A stretch of DNA of 64,000 bases from Synechococcus sp. C9. GTDB taxonomy: Bacteria; Cyanobacteriota; Cyanobacteriia; Gloeomargaritales; Gloeomargaritaceae. The translations under genes and the position numbers were made by a program. Where the stretch lies: assembly GCF_022984075.1 (NCBI RefSeq), contig NZ_JALAAD010000001.1, forward strand, positions 1,158,455 to 1,222,454, given 5' to 3'. The notes under the pieces were generated by a model, which saw only the letters and a program-made list of their open reading frames with translations, searched no databases and was not told where the DNA came from. The stretch's first letter is position 1. Every line of letters starts with the position of its first letter. Below, in pieces: positions 8,440-17,163 of this stretch.

Positions 8440-9440
8440 AAACAGCGGGCGGCGCCCCCCTGGGGATTGGGTTGAACACAGCGCAGGGGTTGGTTGGCAA
8501 TGGCGGAAAACCCAATTTTCCCCAGCAGATTGCCCCAGTCCTGCAGCAATTCCTGGTTCGTGGGATTTTGCCGCCGCAGGGCCACCAACATTTGCAAAGC
8601 ATCGTACCAGACCCCCGCCTCCGCCAAAATGGCTGGGTAGTCCCCCAGATCGGCCTGGGCAAGCGCCGCCGTTAACCGGGGATTATTTGGGGAAATCCGT
8701 TCGATCCGCCCCAGGGCAATCATCCAGGCATCCGGTTCCCCGGCCATGCCATCCAGAGTACACTGTACCGCAAGGGACCATTCGTATTCCTGCCCCACCG
8801 CCAAAGGGGCCACCGTCGCTGGCAGGGTCAGGCTCCCAATCCCCCCGCCGCTACTGGTAAAGGTTTCGCTATGCACCAACTCCCCAGGCTGACCTTGACT
8901 ATTCACCCGCCGGAGTTGAAATTCGACCGGGGTGGGCCGTTCCAATTCGGGGATGTACCAAAAAAAGGTGGCATAGTCCTGGAGGGTTTGGCCGTAATTG
9001 CCCTCGGGTAGGAGTACCCGCAGTTTTTGTTCCTTGTCCTTGGCACAGCCCGAACCCCGTTTAGACCCCCCCTCCCGATTGCCAGGGCGACCCACCGTAG
9101 GTAAATTCAAACTGGCAAAGGCTGGGCGACGGCGGGTGGGGCTGGTTGCTACTCTTTTCGGTTCCACCTGTGGGGGGAGGGGGGTGGCTAAAACGTCTGC
9201 CACACTGGGGGTTGCGCCCTTCGGTAACACCAATTTTTGCCCCACCAAAATCAGGTCTGGGTCATTGCGTAAACTGGGGTTGGCCTGCAACATCTGTTCC
9301 AGGGTGACATTGTGGCGACGGGCGATCCCGGTCAGAGTATCCCCCAAACGTACTGTGTATGGGGACTGCGCCCAGCCGGTAGGTGCCCAGCAGAGCATAC
9401 CACCGACCAACAAACCTGCGACCCATCCATACCGTTTCAT
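8436..9440 (-). CDS. Exported LysM and DUF928 protein
   Basis: 334 residues. A signal peptide (about residues 1-24, ending PTGWAQ) is followed by a LysM peptidoglycan-binding domain (YTVRLGDTLTGIARRHNV, about 28-73), a proline- and arginine-rich linker, and a cyanobacterial DUF928 domain from about residue 125 (YNGQTLQDYATFFWYIPEL-like stretch, then PAILAEAGVWYDAL). Likely located in the periplasm and bound to the cell wall. DUF928 has no known activity. It sits 30-odd bases downstream of a small exported ORF, probably in the same transcript. Confidence 0.85.
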   Translation of the reverse strand: MKRYGWVAGLLVGGMLCWAPTGWAQSPYTVRLGDTLTGIARRHNVTLEQMLQANPSLRNDPDLILVGQKLVLPKGATPSVADVLATPLPPQVEPKRVATSPTRRRPAFASLNLPTVGRPGNREGGSKRGSGCAKDKEQKLRVLLPEGNYGQTLQDYATFFWYIPELERPTPVEFQLRRVNSQGQPGELVHSETFTSSGGGIGSLTLPATVAPLAVGQEYEWSLAVQCTLDGMAGEPDAWMIALGRIERISPNNPRLTAALAQADLGDYPAILAEAGVWYDALQMLVALRRQNPTNQELLQDWGNLLGKIGFSAIANQPLRCVQPNPQGGAARCF

Positions 9441-9469
9441 CCGAATCCTCCTTGAAATTTAATCGAAAT

Positions 9470-9691
9470 TTAATTGGGTTGGGGGGTGCCTTGGGCGGGG
9501 TCAAGCTGAATCTCCAGCAGGGGCGCAGGATTCTGATATTCGCAGATTTCCCGCTCCAACCGTTGCTGACCGACGCTGATGAACCGTTGCGAGCTGTTAA
9601 TCCCCAGGGATGAAGGGCCGGGAATGCCAATCAGGGGCATACAGGGGTTTCCCTGTGCAAGAAGCAGACCCACAGCCATCAGCGGAAGCAT
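9470..9691 (-). CDS. Small exported hypothetical protein
   Basis: About 73 residues from ATG 9691 (a GTG lies three codons upstream at 9700). The N-terminus LPLMAVGLLLAQGNPC is hydrophobic and may be a signal peptide; the remainder is polar, rich in Q and P. Placed 29 bp before the LysM/DUF928 gene on the same strand, it could be co-transcribed with it. I do not recognise the family, so the call rests on position and signal-like start. Confidence 0.45.
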   Translation of the reverse strand: MLPLMAVGLLLAQGNPCMPLIGIPGPSSLGINSSQRFISVGQQRLEREICEYQNPAPLLEIQLDPAQGTPQPN

Positions 9692-9867
9692 GACCGTCAC
9701 CAGAGAACAACGAACCCAAACTGTCTTGACATTTTTATCCTGGTCTGATTATACCCGAGAGCGAGGGGGGAATCATCACGGGGTGACAGTGAGGGGGATC
9801 ACTGCCGGTGGATTGATTTCCTTCCCCCGTTCAAATCAAAATTTATGAACATTAGGGTAATTTAATG

Positions 9868-9969
9868 AATATGGCAATACTAACTGAATTGAAAATGGGG
9901 TTTGCAAGGCACCATGCCCGTCCTTGGTTCTAAGTAATTTCCGTTCGTTAATCCAGTAGGATGGCTATA
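9868..9969. repeat. Family A repeat, diverged
   Basis: Left end ATATGGCAATACTAACTGA and right end GTAGGATGGCTATAT still pair; the core reads GCACCATGCCCGTCCTTGG. Confidence 0.65.
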
Positions 9970-10070
9970 TCAATTTCGCAGTTTTTTAACAAGTGCCTGA
10001 ATAATCTCAACATGAAAAGTAATAGTGCTTTAATAGTGCTTTTACCAACATCACCCCCTTGTGATTCCTA

Positions 10071-10190
10071 ATATAGCAATCCTACTTAATTTAGAAACAA
10101 AAATTTTCCAGAACCATACACCGCAGGTGCTTCTTTGACGGGGGCAGCGCCCCTGCGACCCCTGTTCTAAACTCATTTAGGATTGCTATA
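10071..10190. repeat. Family A MITE-like repeat
   Basis: ATATAGCAATCCTACTTA to TTTAGGATTGCTATA, with TA on each outer side and the ATACACCGCAGGTGC core subtype. Confidence 0.85.
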
Positions 10191-10288
10191 GCATCGCTTT
10201 GATTCATGCAGGACTCCGTCGTCCAGCTTGATGTTAACGGGCGTTTTACTGGCAAGTTTCAGGTATTGTTCCGAGCGGGGTCTGCGGT

Positions 10289-10639
10289 CTAACTCGCTAC
10301 CAACCCCACCAGTTCCCAGCTTTGATTGTTGCTGATCGCTGTCCTAATTTTTTCAAACACCTGCTGGCAATGGTTGTGCTGGTGAAGCGACAGTTCTTCA
10401 TTTTTGGCCACCACCTGCAAACGCACCTGCTGATTGGGATACCGTTCTAGCAAAATTTCCGCCGTCACCAAACGGTTAAACCGGGACAAGGGCACCGAGC
10501 CGGGAATTTCCCGAGCCATTAGGTAATCTTCAGAACGATACACCACATTCAAATCGCACTCCCGCAGGGTCTCCGCCAGGGTAGGCAAGAGATTTGGGCT
10601 TGGCGCATCTAAAACGAACCAACCAATATAACGGGACAT
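10289..10639 (-). CDS. Conserved hypothetical protein
   Basis: 116 residues from ATG 10639, beginning MSRYIGWFVLDAPSPNLLPT. The frame extends nine codons further upstream through a poly-phenylalanine run coded by an A/T tract, which I judge to be non-coding leader. No signal peptide or membrane segment; mixed alpha/beta composition. It resembles short proteins seen only in cyanobacteria, but I know no function. It is a single-gene unit separated by repeats from its neighbours. Confidence 0.7.
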   Translation of the reverse strand: MSRYIGWFVLDAPSPNLLPTLAETLRECDLNVVYRSEDYLMAREIPGSVPLSRFNRLVTAEILLERYPNQQVRLQVVAKNEELSLHQHNHCQQVFEKIRTAISNNQSWELVGLVAS

Positions 10640-10927
10640 AGGCAACTCGCTGAAAAAAAAAAACAAAAAGATATGCGGACATCAACCCTAGATGATTCAT
10701 CTGTGCAAACTGACTACAACCTATGGATTAACCCTAGGTGTACTATACACATAATGACTCGGTTTTGCATATAGCCATCCCTATTCCTTGGCAATTGATT
10801 GGCCCCATTGGCACCCCCAAAATGTTATCTGGTTGGAATGCCCAGATCATCCAGGAAAGCCGGGGTTACGCCCTTAGAACTGCCTTATCTGAATTTTGCA
10901 GAATGGGTGCAGGCGCCGCTCAAAAAA
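10640..10927. other. Intergenic region with unassigned open frames
   Basis: About 290 bases. Two overlapping plus-strand frames (10738-10944 and 10799-11008) are open but start at weak codons, overlap the 3' end of lspA, and show no family features. I see no RNA gene here. Confidence 0.4.
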
Positions 10928-11389
10928 TCAAGAATTTTTACTGAATTGGGAACGCAGGTAATGCCAGAACAGGCAGACCAACCCCAAGTTAATCCACACA
11001 TCGGCTAAATTAAAAATGGGAAAATTGATCCAACGCACATCCAAAAAATCAATTACTGCCCCCAACCGAAAGCGGTCAATGCCATTTCCCATCGCCCCCG
11101 CCAAAATCAGCCCATAGCCCCACTGTTCCGCTACGGCCAACCGTGGCCCCCGCACCGCCAAGGCCAGCAACCCGGCACTCACCGCCACCGACAGCCAGCG
11201 CAACCAGGCCGTTCCCTGGGCAAAAAGACTGAAGGCCGCCCCCGTATTCAACACATAGGTGAGATGCAAGACCCCCGCCCACAGGGGCCAGGATTCCCCC
11301 AGACCGAAGTGATGCACCACCGCATACTTACTGAGTTGATCCACCAGGACCCCCACCCCACTGGCAACCCAAAACCATCCCTGTCTCAC
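10928..11389 (-). CDS. lspA: Lipoprotein signal peptidase II
   Basis: Cleaves the signal peptide of lipidated prolipoproteins in the cytoplasmic membrane. About 153 residues with four membrane segments. The catalytic aspartates are in VLNTGAAFSLF / GNGIDRFRLGAVIDFLDV and FPIFNLADVWINLG. The start is GTG 11389, which overlaps the bioY stop as GTGA, a coupling arrangement. The frame is open upstream for another 590 bases but that part is a shadow of bioY and the gene before it. Confidence 0.93.
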   Translation of the reverse strand: MRQGWFWVASGVGVLVDQLSKYAVVHHFGLGESWPLWAGVLHLTYVLNTGAAFSLFAQGTAWLRWLSVAVSAGLLALAVRGPRLAVAEQWGYGLILAGAMGNGIDRFRLGAVIDFLDVRWINFPIFNLADVWINLGLVCLFWHYLRSQFSKNS

Positions 11390-11961
11390 CACCGGGCCGC
11401 CACCCCCAACCGCCGGGCAACGTAGGCCAGCAGTACCACCCCGCACAGGGCCAGCAGTTGTCCCACCAGGGGCGTGAGGGTGTAATGGGCCGCCCAACTC
11501 AGCCATTCCGACCACCGGGGATAATGAACCGCCAACCCTGCCAAGCCCACCAGATGCACCCCCAGCAGTCCCAACCCCGCCGCCAGGGTCAAATGTTCCA
11601 GGCTGAGGGGCAGACGAAACGCCAACTCCCCGCACACCCAAGCCCCCAGCCCCAGCCCCAGCAGATAACCCAGCCCCGGTTCCCGCAGATACTGCCAGCC
11701 CCCCGCCCAGGTAAAGACCGGCCACCCCATCAACCCCAGGGTGAGATAGGCGATCACCGCCACCGTCGCCGCCCCCCGCCCCCCCAAACAGGCGGTCAAC
11801 AGCATTGCCCCCACCTGCCAACTGCTCACCACCGGCCACAGCCACACCCCCAGGGACGGCCATTGCCACGGGGGACTCACCACATACACCCCCACAAACG
11901 TCCCCAGCACCAACAGCACCAAGCCACTCATCGCCCAAAATCCTTCCCGTACCCAGATCAT
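11386..11961 (-). CDS. bioY: BioY biotin transporter
   Basis: The substrate-binding (S) component of an energy-coupling-factor biotin transporter, an integral membrane protein with about six helices. At 191 residues it has the usual length. The BioY signature region is seen in GGRGAATVAVIAYLTLGLMGWPVF near residue 60 and the C-terminal WLSWAAHYTLTPLVGQLLAL. No EcfA or EcfT gene is adjacent, so it either works alone or uses a shared module. Its ATG overlaps the stop of the upstream gene (ATGA, 11958-11961) and its TGA overlaps the lspA GTG start. Confidence 0.92.
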   Translation of the reverse strand: MIWVREGFWAMSGLVLLVLGTFVGVYVVSPPWQWPSLGVWLWPVVSSWQVGAMLLTACLGGRGAATVAVIAYLTLGLMGWPVFTWAGGWQYLREPGLGYLLGLGLGAWVCGELAFRLPLSLEHLTLAAGLGLLGVHLVGLAGLAVHYPRWSEWLSWAAHYTLTPLVGQLLALCGVVLLAYVARRLGVAARW

Positions 11962-12449
11962 CGGGTTTCCAGCACATTCAGGGATTGGGGTTGAAAGCGC
12001 AAAACAATTCCCTTCGCCCGGTTCACCAAGCCCGCCCCCTGCACCACCACCACATATTTCCCTTGCTTCACCGCCTGGACATAATTGGGCAACCCCCACT
12101 GCGCCAACTGCCCCAACCCGCCCCCCACCACCACACTGCCCATGCCCCCCGCCACCGCCCCCAGCAGTCCGCCCAGCAGGTGATTTCCCCACACTCCCGC
12201 CCAGGACGTGAAGGTTTCCAGCCCAGTCAAAATGCTAAACCCCACCCCACTCACAAACCCAAAGGGCACCAGCCAATAGGTAAAAAAATTGGGTCGCCAG
12301 CCCCCCTGGGGCAAGGGATAATCCGCCACATCCCGATAACCCCGCCCCACCAACGCCACCGCTTCCAAAGGCAAACCCGCTTCCTCCAGGGCGGAATAAA
12401 CCGCCTCGGCTTGCAAACGGTCGGGCAGGAGCGCCACCAAATACTGCAT
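11958..12449 (-). CDS. Conserved hypothetical membrane protein
   Basis: 163 residues from ATG 12449, beginning MQYLVALLPDRLQAEAVYSA. The first 40 residues look like a general-stress/flavin-type ferredoxin-like fold. The centre (about 75-125) is a glycine-rich hydrophobic stretch (HLLGGLLGAVAGGMGSVVVGGGLG) that could be a membrane hairpin, and the end KYVVVVQGAGLVNRAKGIVLRF returns to alpha/beta. No function is known to me. It leads a tight three-gene unit with bioY and lspA, each joined by a four-base overlap. Confidence 0.7.
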   Translation of the reverse strand: MQYLVALLPDRLQAEAVYSALEEAGLPLEAVALVGRGYRDVADYPLPQGGWRPNFFTYWLVPFGFVSGVGFSILTGLETFTSWAGVWGNHLLGGLLGAVAGGMGSVVVGGGLGQLAQWGLPNYVQAVKQGKYVVVVQGAGLVNRAKGIVLRFQPQSLNVLETR

Positions 12450-12619
12450 AAATGTTATGTATGACAACCAAACCCTCTTGACTATTCTACCGCCCCGCTG
12501 GGCTGGGAGTTGGAATCCGTGTTCCAGGGATGAAATGTTCGGTCGGGGTTAATAAACTCATCAATTCAAACTCATCCAAGCCCCATGCCCTAGGATGAAA
12601 GGATTAAGATATTTATAAA

Positions 12620-13372
12620 ATGTTAAAAATTTTGGAAATTCCCATGCTCACTGCCGTTGCCCCAGCCCCCCCGTTGGTTGCCCCCTCGGAACCGGTGGTA
12701 GCCATCGAGCATTTAGAACATTCCTTTGGGGACGGCGACCTCTGCAAACAAATTTTATTCGATATTAATCTCACGATCCGGGCGGGGGAAATTGTGATCT
12801 TAACGGGTCCTTCCGGGTCAGGCAAGACCACGTTATTAACCCTGATTGGCTGTTTGCGGTCGGTGCAAAAAGGCAGTTTACGGGTGTTGGGGCAGGAATT
12901 AAACGGTGCCAGCAAAGCCACCCAAATCCACCTGCGCCGTCACATTGGTTATATTTTTCAGGCGCATAATTTATTGGAATTTCTCACCGCCCGCCAAAAT
13001 GTGCAAATGGCTTTAGAACTGCATCCCCACATTCCGCCCAAGCAAGCGAGACTTATGGCAGAGTCCATGTTGCGTGCGGTGGGATTGGGGGAAAAATGCA
13101 ACAGCTATCCCCACGACCTCTCCGGGGGACAGAAACAACGGGTGGCGATTGCCCGTGCCCTAGCAAGCCATCCCCGCCTCATTTTGGCGGATGAACCGAC
13201 GGCAGCTTTGGATAGCAAAACCGGACGGGAAGTGGTGGATTTGATGCAAAGACTCGCCAAGGAGCAGGGCTGTGCCATTCTCCTAGTCACTCATGATCAC
13301 CGGATTCTGGATATTGCCGACCGGGTGGTGCACCTGGAGGATGGGCATCTGGTACAGGATCAGGTGTTGTGA
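12620..13372 (+). CDS. devA: DevA-type ABC transporter ATP-binding protein
   Basis: ATPase of the DevBCA/MacB-like exporter class. Walker A GPSGSGKTTLL, Q-loop FQAHNLL, signature LSGGQKQRVAIARAL, Walker B LILADEPTAALD and the switch histidine LVTHDHR are complete. Length about 250 residues with an A/P-rich N-terminal extension; ATG 12644 is an alternative start. In other cyanobacteria DevA works with a DevB adaptor and DevC permease, for example in glycolipid export, but neither is next to it here, so its partners must be elsewhere. Its 3' end overlaps the convergent ylxR frame by 86 bp. Confidence 0.88.
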   Translation: MLKILEIPMLTAVAPAPPLVAPSEPVVAIEHLEHSFGDGDLCKQILFDINLTIRAGEIVILTGPSGSGKTTLLTLIGCLRSVQKGSLRVLGQELNGASKATQIHLRRHIGYIFQAHNLLEFLTARQNVQMALELHPHIPPKQARLMAESMLRAVGLGEKCNSYPHDLSGGQKQRVAIARALASHPRLILADEPTAALDSKTGREVVDLMQRLAKEQGCAILLVTHDHRILDIADRVVHLEDGHLVQDQVL

Positions 13373-13610
13373 GCCGTGCCCAGAGGGTGGCGTAAATTTC
13401 CGGGGGAATCGGGGCTTTGAGGACTTTGCCCAGGCGGTTTTTATGTTGCGCCTGCTGCAGACAGGACTGTTGAGGACACAGGTACGCAGAGCGACCCATG
13501 CCCTCGTCCAAAACCACCTGATGGGTAGGGAACAGCCGCACGACTCGCCAGAAGCGTTCCCGGGGGGCAAGGGTGCGGCAACTCAGACAACGGCGGGTGC
13601 CGGGGGGCAT
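13287..13610 (-). CDS. ylxR: YlxR family RNA-binding protein (DUF448)
   Basis: 107 residues. The YlxR fold is shown by CLSCRTLAPRERFWRVVRL at the N-terminus and GRSAYLCPQQSCLQQAQHKNRLGKVLK in the middle. It lies nine bases after nusA, the normal order nusA-ylxR. In most bacteria infB follows, but here the next gene is the convergent devA, so infB is elsewhere. The tail beyond residue 85 (rich in P and G) lies over the end of devA and looks like a readthrough extension. ylxR proteins bind RNA and can influence RNase P or transcription. Confidence 0.85.
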   Translation of the reverse strand: MPPGTRRCLSCRTLAPRERFWRVVRLFPTHQVVLDEGMGRSAYLCPQQSCLQQAQHKNRLGKVLKAPIPPEIYATLWARLTTPDPVPDAHPPGAPPGRQYPESGDHE

Positions 13611-13619
13611 TGACCGCTC

Positions 13620-14843
13620 CTAGTCGTCCCCTGGGACGGGGGGATGGTTCCGCTGTTGTTGTTCCCGCTCGGCGATCAATGCCTGCATCCGGGCATCTTC
13701 GGCGGCGGCATCGTATTTATTAACGTCCTTGATGTCAATTTTCCAGCCGGTGAGCCGGGCGGCGAGACGCACATTCTGCCCCTCCTTGCCGATGGCGAGG
13801 CTCAACTGGTTCTCATTGACCAGCACATGGGCTTGGCGACCATCCGGGTCCATCAGGCGCACCGCTTCAATCTGGGCGGGGCTGAGGGCGTTGGCGATGT
13901 AGGTGGCGGGGTCGGGGGACCACCGGATCACATCAATTTTTTCCCCCCGCAATTCGTTGACCACCGCCTGAATCCGGGAACCCCTTGCCCCAATGCAAGC
14001 ACCCACCGGGTCCACATCCCGGTCCAGGGTATCTACGGCAATTTTGGTGCGGGGTCCGACTTTCGGGGTCGGGGGATTGGCTTCCCGTGCCACCGCCACG
14101 ATCCGCACAATTTCATCTTCCATTTCCGGGACTTCGTTGGCAAAGAGGTACACCACCAGCCCGGCATCCGCCCGGGACACCACCAACTGGGGACCTTTGT
14201 GGGGACCGTCATGCACCTGTTTGAGAAAGAATTTGTAGGTACTGTTGGGGCGGTAATTGTCGTTGGGCAGTTGTTCTTTTTTGGGCAGTTCCGCTTCCAC
14301 CTCGGTTTGGTTGTAGCCGCTACTCACCCCCACGATCCAGGAACCCCGTTCAAAGCGCAATATCCGCCCCTGCAAGACGGTGCCCTCCAGGTCTTGAAAT
14401 TCCTCCTGGATCAGCCGTCGTTTCAGTTCCCGCAGGAGTTGGTTAAACACCTGTTTGGTCTGCATCGCCGCCATCCGCCCCAATTCCCGGCGGTCCTCCG
14501 GGGACACATCCAGCACCACCGTCCCCCCCAACTGGGCTTCGGGGATAAAGGGCTGGACTTCCTGGAGTGCCACCTCGTGGTCCGGGTCTTTCACCTCGGT
14601 GACAATCGTTTTTTCCGCCAACACCCGGAAGCCCCCCTCCTCCAGATCCAGTTCCACATCAAAATTTTGGAAGTACTCTTCCGTCAGGTTGGGGTTGTTA
14701 AAATCCCGCGCCCGCCGGTGTTTTTCGTACCCCTTGAGCAGGGCTTCCCGCAGGGCTTCCTGCAGGTCCGCTTTCGGTAAATTGTGGGTACGGCTGATCT
14801 CGTCAATCAGTTCTTTGAGATTGGGCAAATTGATAATCGACAT
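13620..14843 (-). CDS. nusA: Transcription termination/antitermination factor NusA
   Basis: 407 residues. N-terminal RNA polymerase-binding domain (1-125), S1 domain (about 135-200, [21 protein letters not shown]), KH1 ([19 protein letters not shown]) and KH2 ([21 protein letters not shown]). The acidic C-terminal repeats found in enterobacteria are absent, as is usual in cyanobacteria. It follows rimP in the standard rimP-nusA-ylxR order and is likely co-transcribed with both. It modulates pausing, termination and ribosomal RNA antitermination. Confidence 0.97.
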   Translation of the reverse strand: MSIINLPNLKELIDEISRTHNLPKADLQEALREALLKGYEKHRRARDFNNPNLTEEYFQNFDVELDLEEGGFRVLAEKTIVTEVKDPDHEVALQEVQPFIPEAQLGGTVVLDVSPEDRRELGRMAAMQTKQVFNQLLRELKRRLIQEEFQDLEGTVLQGRILRFERGSWIVGVSSGYNQTEVEAELPKKEQLPNDNYRPNSTYKFFLKQVHDGPHKGPQLVVSRADAGLVVYLFANEVPEMEDEIVRIVAVAREANPPTPKVGPRTKIAVDTLDRDVDPVGACIGARGSRIQAVVNELRGEKIDVIRWSPDPATYIANALSPAQIEAVRLMDPDGRQAHVLVNENQLSLAIGKEGQNVRLAARLTGWKIDIKDVNKYDAAAEDARMQALIAEREQQQRNHPPVPGDD

Positions 14844-14878
14844 AGGGATTCCCTAGGTATTCAGTTGGTTGAGTCACA

Positions 14879-15349
14879 TCAATCATCCTGGTCATCGGTG
14901 GTCAGCACCACCCGCATCACCCAAGCCCGCAGGAGCCGCACTGTCCGCCCCCGCCGGTTTAGCACCACCGCCTCCCCATCCCGACGGAGTAACCGCCCCT
15001 GCCACTCCCGCCGCCCCCGATAGGGCTGGTGCAGTTCTACCCGCACCGGGAAGCCCTGAAAGGTGGTAAAGTCCCGCTCGGTGAGCAATTCCTCCCCCAG
15101 ACCGGGGCTGGAAATTTCCAAAATGTAGGCACCGGGAAACCAATCCACCGCATCCAGCGCCGGAGCCAGGGCTTGGGTCATGCGTTCACAATCCGCTAAA
15201 CCCGTATCCTGTGCGGGGTGACGAATATCAATCCGCAGGACGGGGGGTGCCTGATCCGTCAGAAAGGTGGCATTCACCACCTCCAAGCCCAGGGATGCCC
15301 CAATGGGTCGGGCTAACTCCAGCACCTGTGGAATAACGGGATGGGTCAT
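14879..15349 (-). CDS. rimP: Ribosome maturation factor RimP
   Basis: 156 residues, needed for 30S subunit maturation. The family pattern is VLELARPIGASLGLEVVNATF at the start, LRIDIRHPAQDTGLADCERMTQALAPALD, and the YILEISSPGLGEELLTERDF motif at about residue 80. First gene of the rimP-nusA-ylxR unit; the upstream UPF0114 gene ends only nine bases before it. Confidence 0.95.
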   Translation of the reverse strand: MTHPVIPQVLELARPIGASLGLEVVNATFLTDQAPPVLRIDIRHPAQDTGLADCERMTQALAPALDAVDWFPGAYILEISSPGLGEELLTERDFTTFQGFPVRVELHQPYRGRREWQGRLLRRDGEAVVLNRRGRTVRLLRAWVMRVVLTTDDQDD

Positions 15350-15358
15350 AATCCAGGT

Positions 15359-15895
15359 CTATATATCATAACTTTTATCCGTAGCTTCCGGGCTATGCGC
15401 CCCGGTAATCTCCCCGTCATGGGTGGTGCGGTCGTTGTGGGTATGGTTGCCCAAAAAATAGGTTAAAGCCACAATTACTAGCGCACTGGCACCCCCGGAA
15501 AGGAGTAAATCCAGGCTTTTAATCCCCTTCACGGTTTCCCCCAAAAAGGACACCCCCAACACCACCACCACGACCCCCGCTAACCGACTTTTGAGTTCAT
15601 CCACACTGCGAATTTCTAACCAGGGGGGAATCCGCAGGCGACTATCTACAAACAATTCATACAAACCCAACGCCACAATATAAAAAACCGTGCCGACGAG
15701 AAACAAATCCGTGACTTCCACCAGGGGTACCATCACCTTTTTGCCGCTCAATTTGCTCCAATCACTCGCCAGGGTATAAAGCACATCCAGGGTTTCCACC
15801 GTACCCGTCAACAGCACCAGCATCGAGGCAATCAGGGAGCAAACCACAGCCACAATGACCAGACGGCGACTGAAGGTAAATAAACGCTGAATCAT
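15359..15895 (-). CDS. UPF0114 (YqhA) family membrane protein
   Basis: About 178 residues from ATG 15895, which is preceded by AAGGGC; an ATG at 15928 would add eleven residues. Three or four hydrophobic segments: LVIVAVVCSLIASMLVLLTG, LVEVTDLFLVGTVFYIVALGLYELF, LAGVVVVVLGVSFLGETV and LVIVALTYFLG. The middle motif VDSRLRIPPWLEIRSVDELK is typical of the YqhA/UPF0114 family, which has no firm function. The last 25 residues are polar and histidine/threonine-rich. It lies just upstream of rimP on the same strand. Confidence 0.82.
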   Translation of the reverse strand: MIQRLFTFSRRLVIVAVVCSLIASMLVLLTGTVETLDVLYTLASDWSKLSGKKVMVPLVEVTDLFLVGTVFYIVALGLYELFVDSRLRIPPWLEIRSVDELKSRLAGVVVVVLGVSFLGETVKGIKSLDLLLSGGASALVIVALTYFLGNHTHNDRTTHDGEITGAHSPEATDKSYDI

Positions 15896-15990
15896 ACAGC
15901 CCTTGGGAAATAGCACGGTTTTAGGCATGGCTTCAGTGTAAATCCTGGGGTTTTCCCAACCGAAAAATTACTAAATAATTACTAAATTAC

Positions 15991-16791
15991 TCAATACTCC
16001 ATCTTTTCCGTCCACAGGGGCATGGTTGCCAGCCCCGGCGCAAACACATCCGCCCCATACCCCACCCCCAACAGGGTCAACCCCCGAGCCGGAGCCGCAT
16101 AGGTCACCTCCTGCCGACGTTCCTCCTGCCACAGGCTGGTAAATTCCGCCACCGACCAATTGCCCCGCCCCACCTCCACCAGCAGCCCCACCAGCAGACG
16201 CATCATGCCATATAGAAACGCATTCGCCTGCACCTCGATATACACCCAAGCCTCCTGTCGCCAACACCGCACCGCCTGCACCTCCACCCAGGAATGCTCC
16301 CGCCCGGAATTACTCCGGTGAAATGCCGCCAAATGGTGCCGCCCCAAAAGCGGTTCCAGCGCCGCCTGCATCACCGGCACATCCAGGGGAGCGTAGTAAT
16401 AATGCCAGCAAAAGGGAGCCGTAAATAGGTTATTGCTCCGGTCAGTGTACAGACAATAGCGATACCTGCGCCAGCGGGCGGAAAACCGGGCGTGCCAGTG
16501 ATCCGGTACCAGCACACTTTGCCGCACCAACACATCCGGGGGTAGCCGTCCATTCAAAATCACCGCCCAGCGCTCCGGGGGAATGGTTCCAGGCGTGTCA
16601 AAATGGGCAACCTGACCGGCGGCGTGTACCCCCGTATCCGTCCGCCCCGCCCCGACCACCGTCACCGGCTGTCCTACCACACTCCCAATAGTTTCCTCCA
16701 GCACCCCCTGCACCGTGCGCTGACCCGGTTGGGACTGCCAGCCATGAAACCCCGTCCCCACATACTGCACCAGCAGGGCGACCCGGGGCAA
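15991..16791 (-). CDS. truA: tRNA pseudouridine synthase TruA
   Basis: Makes pseudouridine at tRNA positions 38-40. Catalytic aspartate in GAGRTDTGVHAAGQVAHF (residues near 50), with FHRSNSGREHS and NAFLYGMMRLLVGLLVEVGRG further on. 266 residues, normal length. The N-terminus fixes the start at TTG 16791, three bases after the rplQ stop; no ATG or GTG lies near it in frame. It is the last gene of the ribosomal alpha-operon segment. Confidence 0.95.
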   Translation of the reverse strand: MPRVALLVQYVGTGFHGWQSQPGQRTVQGVLEETIGSVVGQPVTVVGAGRTDTGVHAAGQVAHFDTPGTIPPERWAVILNGRLPPDVLVRQSVLVPDHWHARFSARWRRYRYCLYTDRSNNLFTAPFCWHYYYAPLDVPVMQAALEPLLGRHHLAAFHRSNSGREHSWVEVQAVRCWRQEAWVYIEVQANAFLYGMMRLLVGLLVEVGRGNWSVAEFTSLWQEERRQEVTYAAPARGLTLLGVGYGADVFAPGLATMPLWTEKMEY

Positions 16792-16794
16792 ACC

Positions 16795-17145
16795 CTAAAC
16801 CAATTCAATAATCGCCATTTCCGCCGCATCCCCCCGACGGGGCACCGTGCGGATAATCCGGGTATAGCCCCCCGGTCGAGAGCCATAGCGTTCCGGGGCT
16901 TCCGCAAACAGGGCGTGCACCAGCTTTTTGTCGTAAATGTACCCCAGGGCTTGCCGCCGTGCCGCCAAGGAACCCTCCTTCGCCAGGGTAATCATGTGAT
17001 CCACCTCCGCCCGAATCGCCTTCGCCCGTGCCTTGGTGGTGGTAATCCGCCCATAGCGCAGTAACGCCGTCGTCAACGCCCGCAGTAATGCTTTCCGCTG
17101 GTCAGCCGGTTTACTCAACCGGGGAATCCGTCGCCCGTGCCGCAT
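16795..17145 (-). CDS. rplQ: 50S ribosomal protein L17
   Basis: 116 residues, [24 protein letters not shown] at the start being diagnostic of L17. Located between rpoA (19 bp upstream) and truA in the usual order. Confidence 0.98.
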   Translation of the reverse strand: MRHGRRIPRLSKPADQRKALLRALTTALLRYGRITTTKARAKAIRAEVDHMITLAKEGSLAARRQALGYIYDKKLVHALFAEAPERYGSRPGGYTRIIRTVPRRGDAAEMAIIELV

Positions 17146-17163
17146 GATCGATCCTCCTGTTCC

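Larger units (their letters stand above)
9692..10288. other. Intergenic stretch with two repeats
   Basis: About 600 bases with no convincing gene. A diverged family A copy lies at 9868-9969 and a well-kept one at 10071-10190. TTGACATTTTTATCCTGGTC near 9725 and nearby A+T-rich sequence could contain promoter elements, but I cannot assign them. Confidence 0.6.

Noticed and set aside
10738-11008. Two overlapping plus-strand open frames before lspA's end
   Set aside because: Weak start codons, overlap with lspA, no domain or composition that separates them from chance.
11390-11977. Upstream extension of the lspA frame to a 349-residue protein
   Set aside because: The first 195 residues are glycine-rich shadow of bioY; LspA homology begins only at the GTG start that overlaps the bioY stop.
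13644-14780. 378-codon plus-strand frame
   Set aside because: Antisense shadow of nusA, rich in H, G and P, with no recognisable domain.
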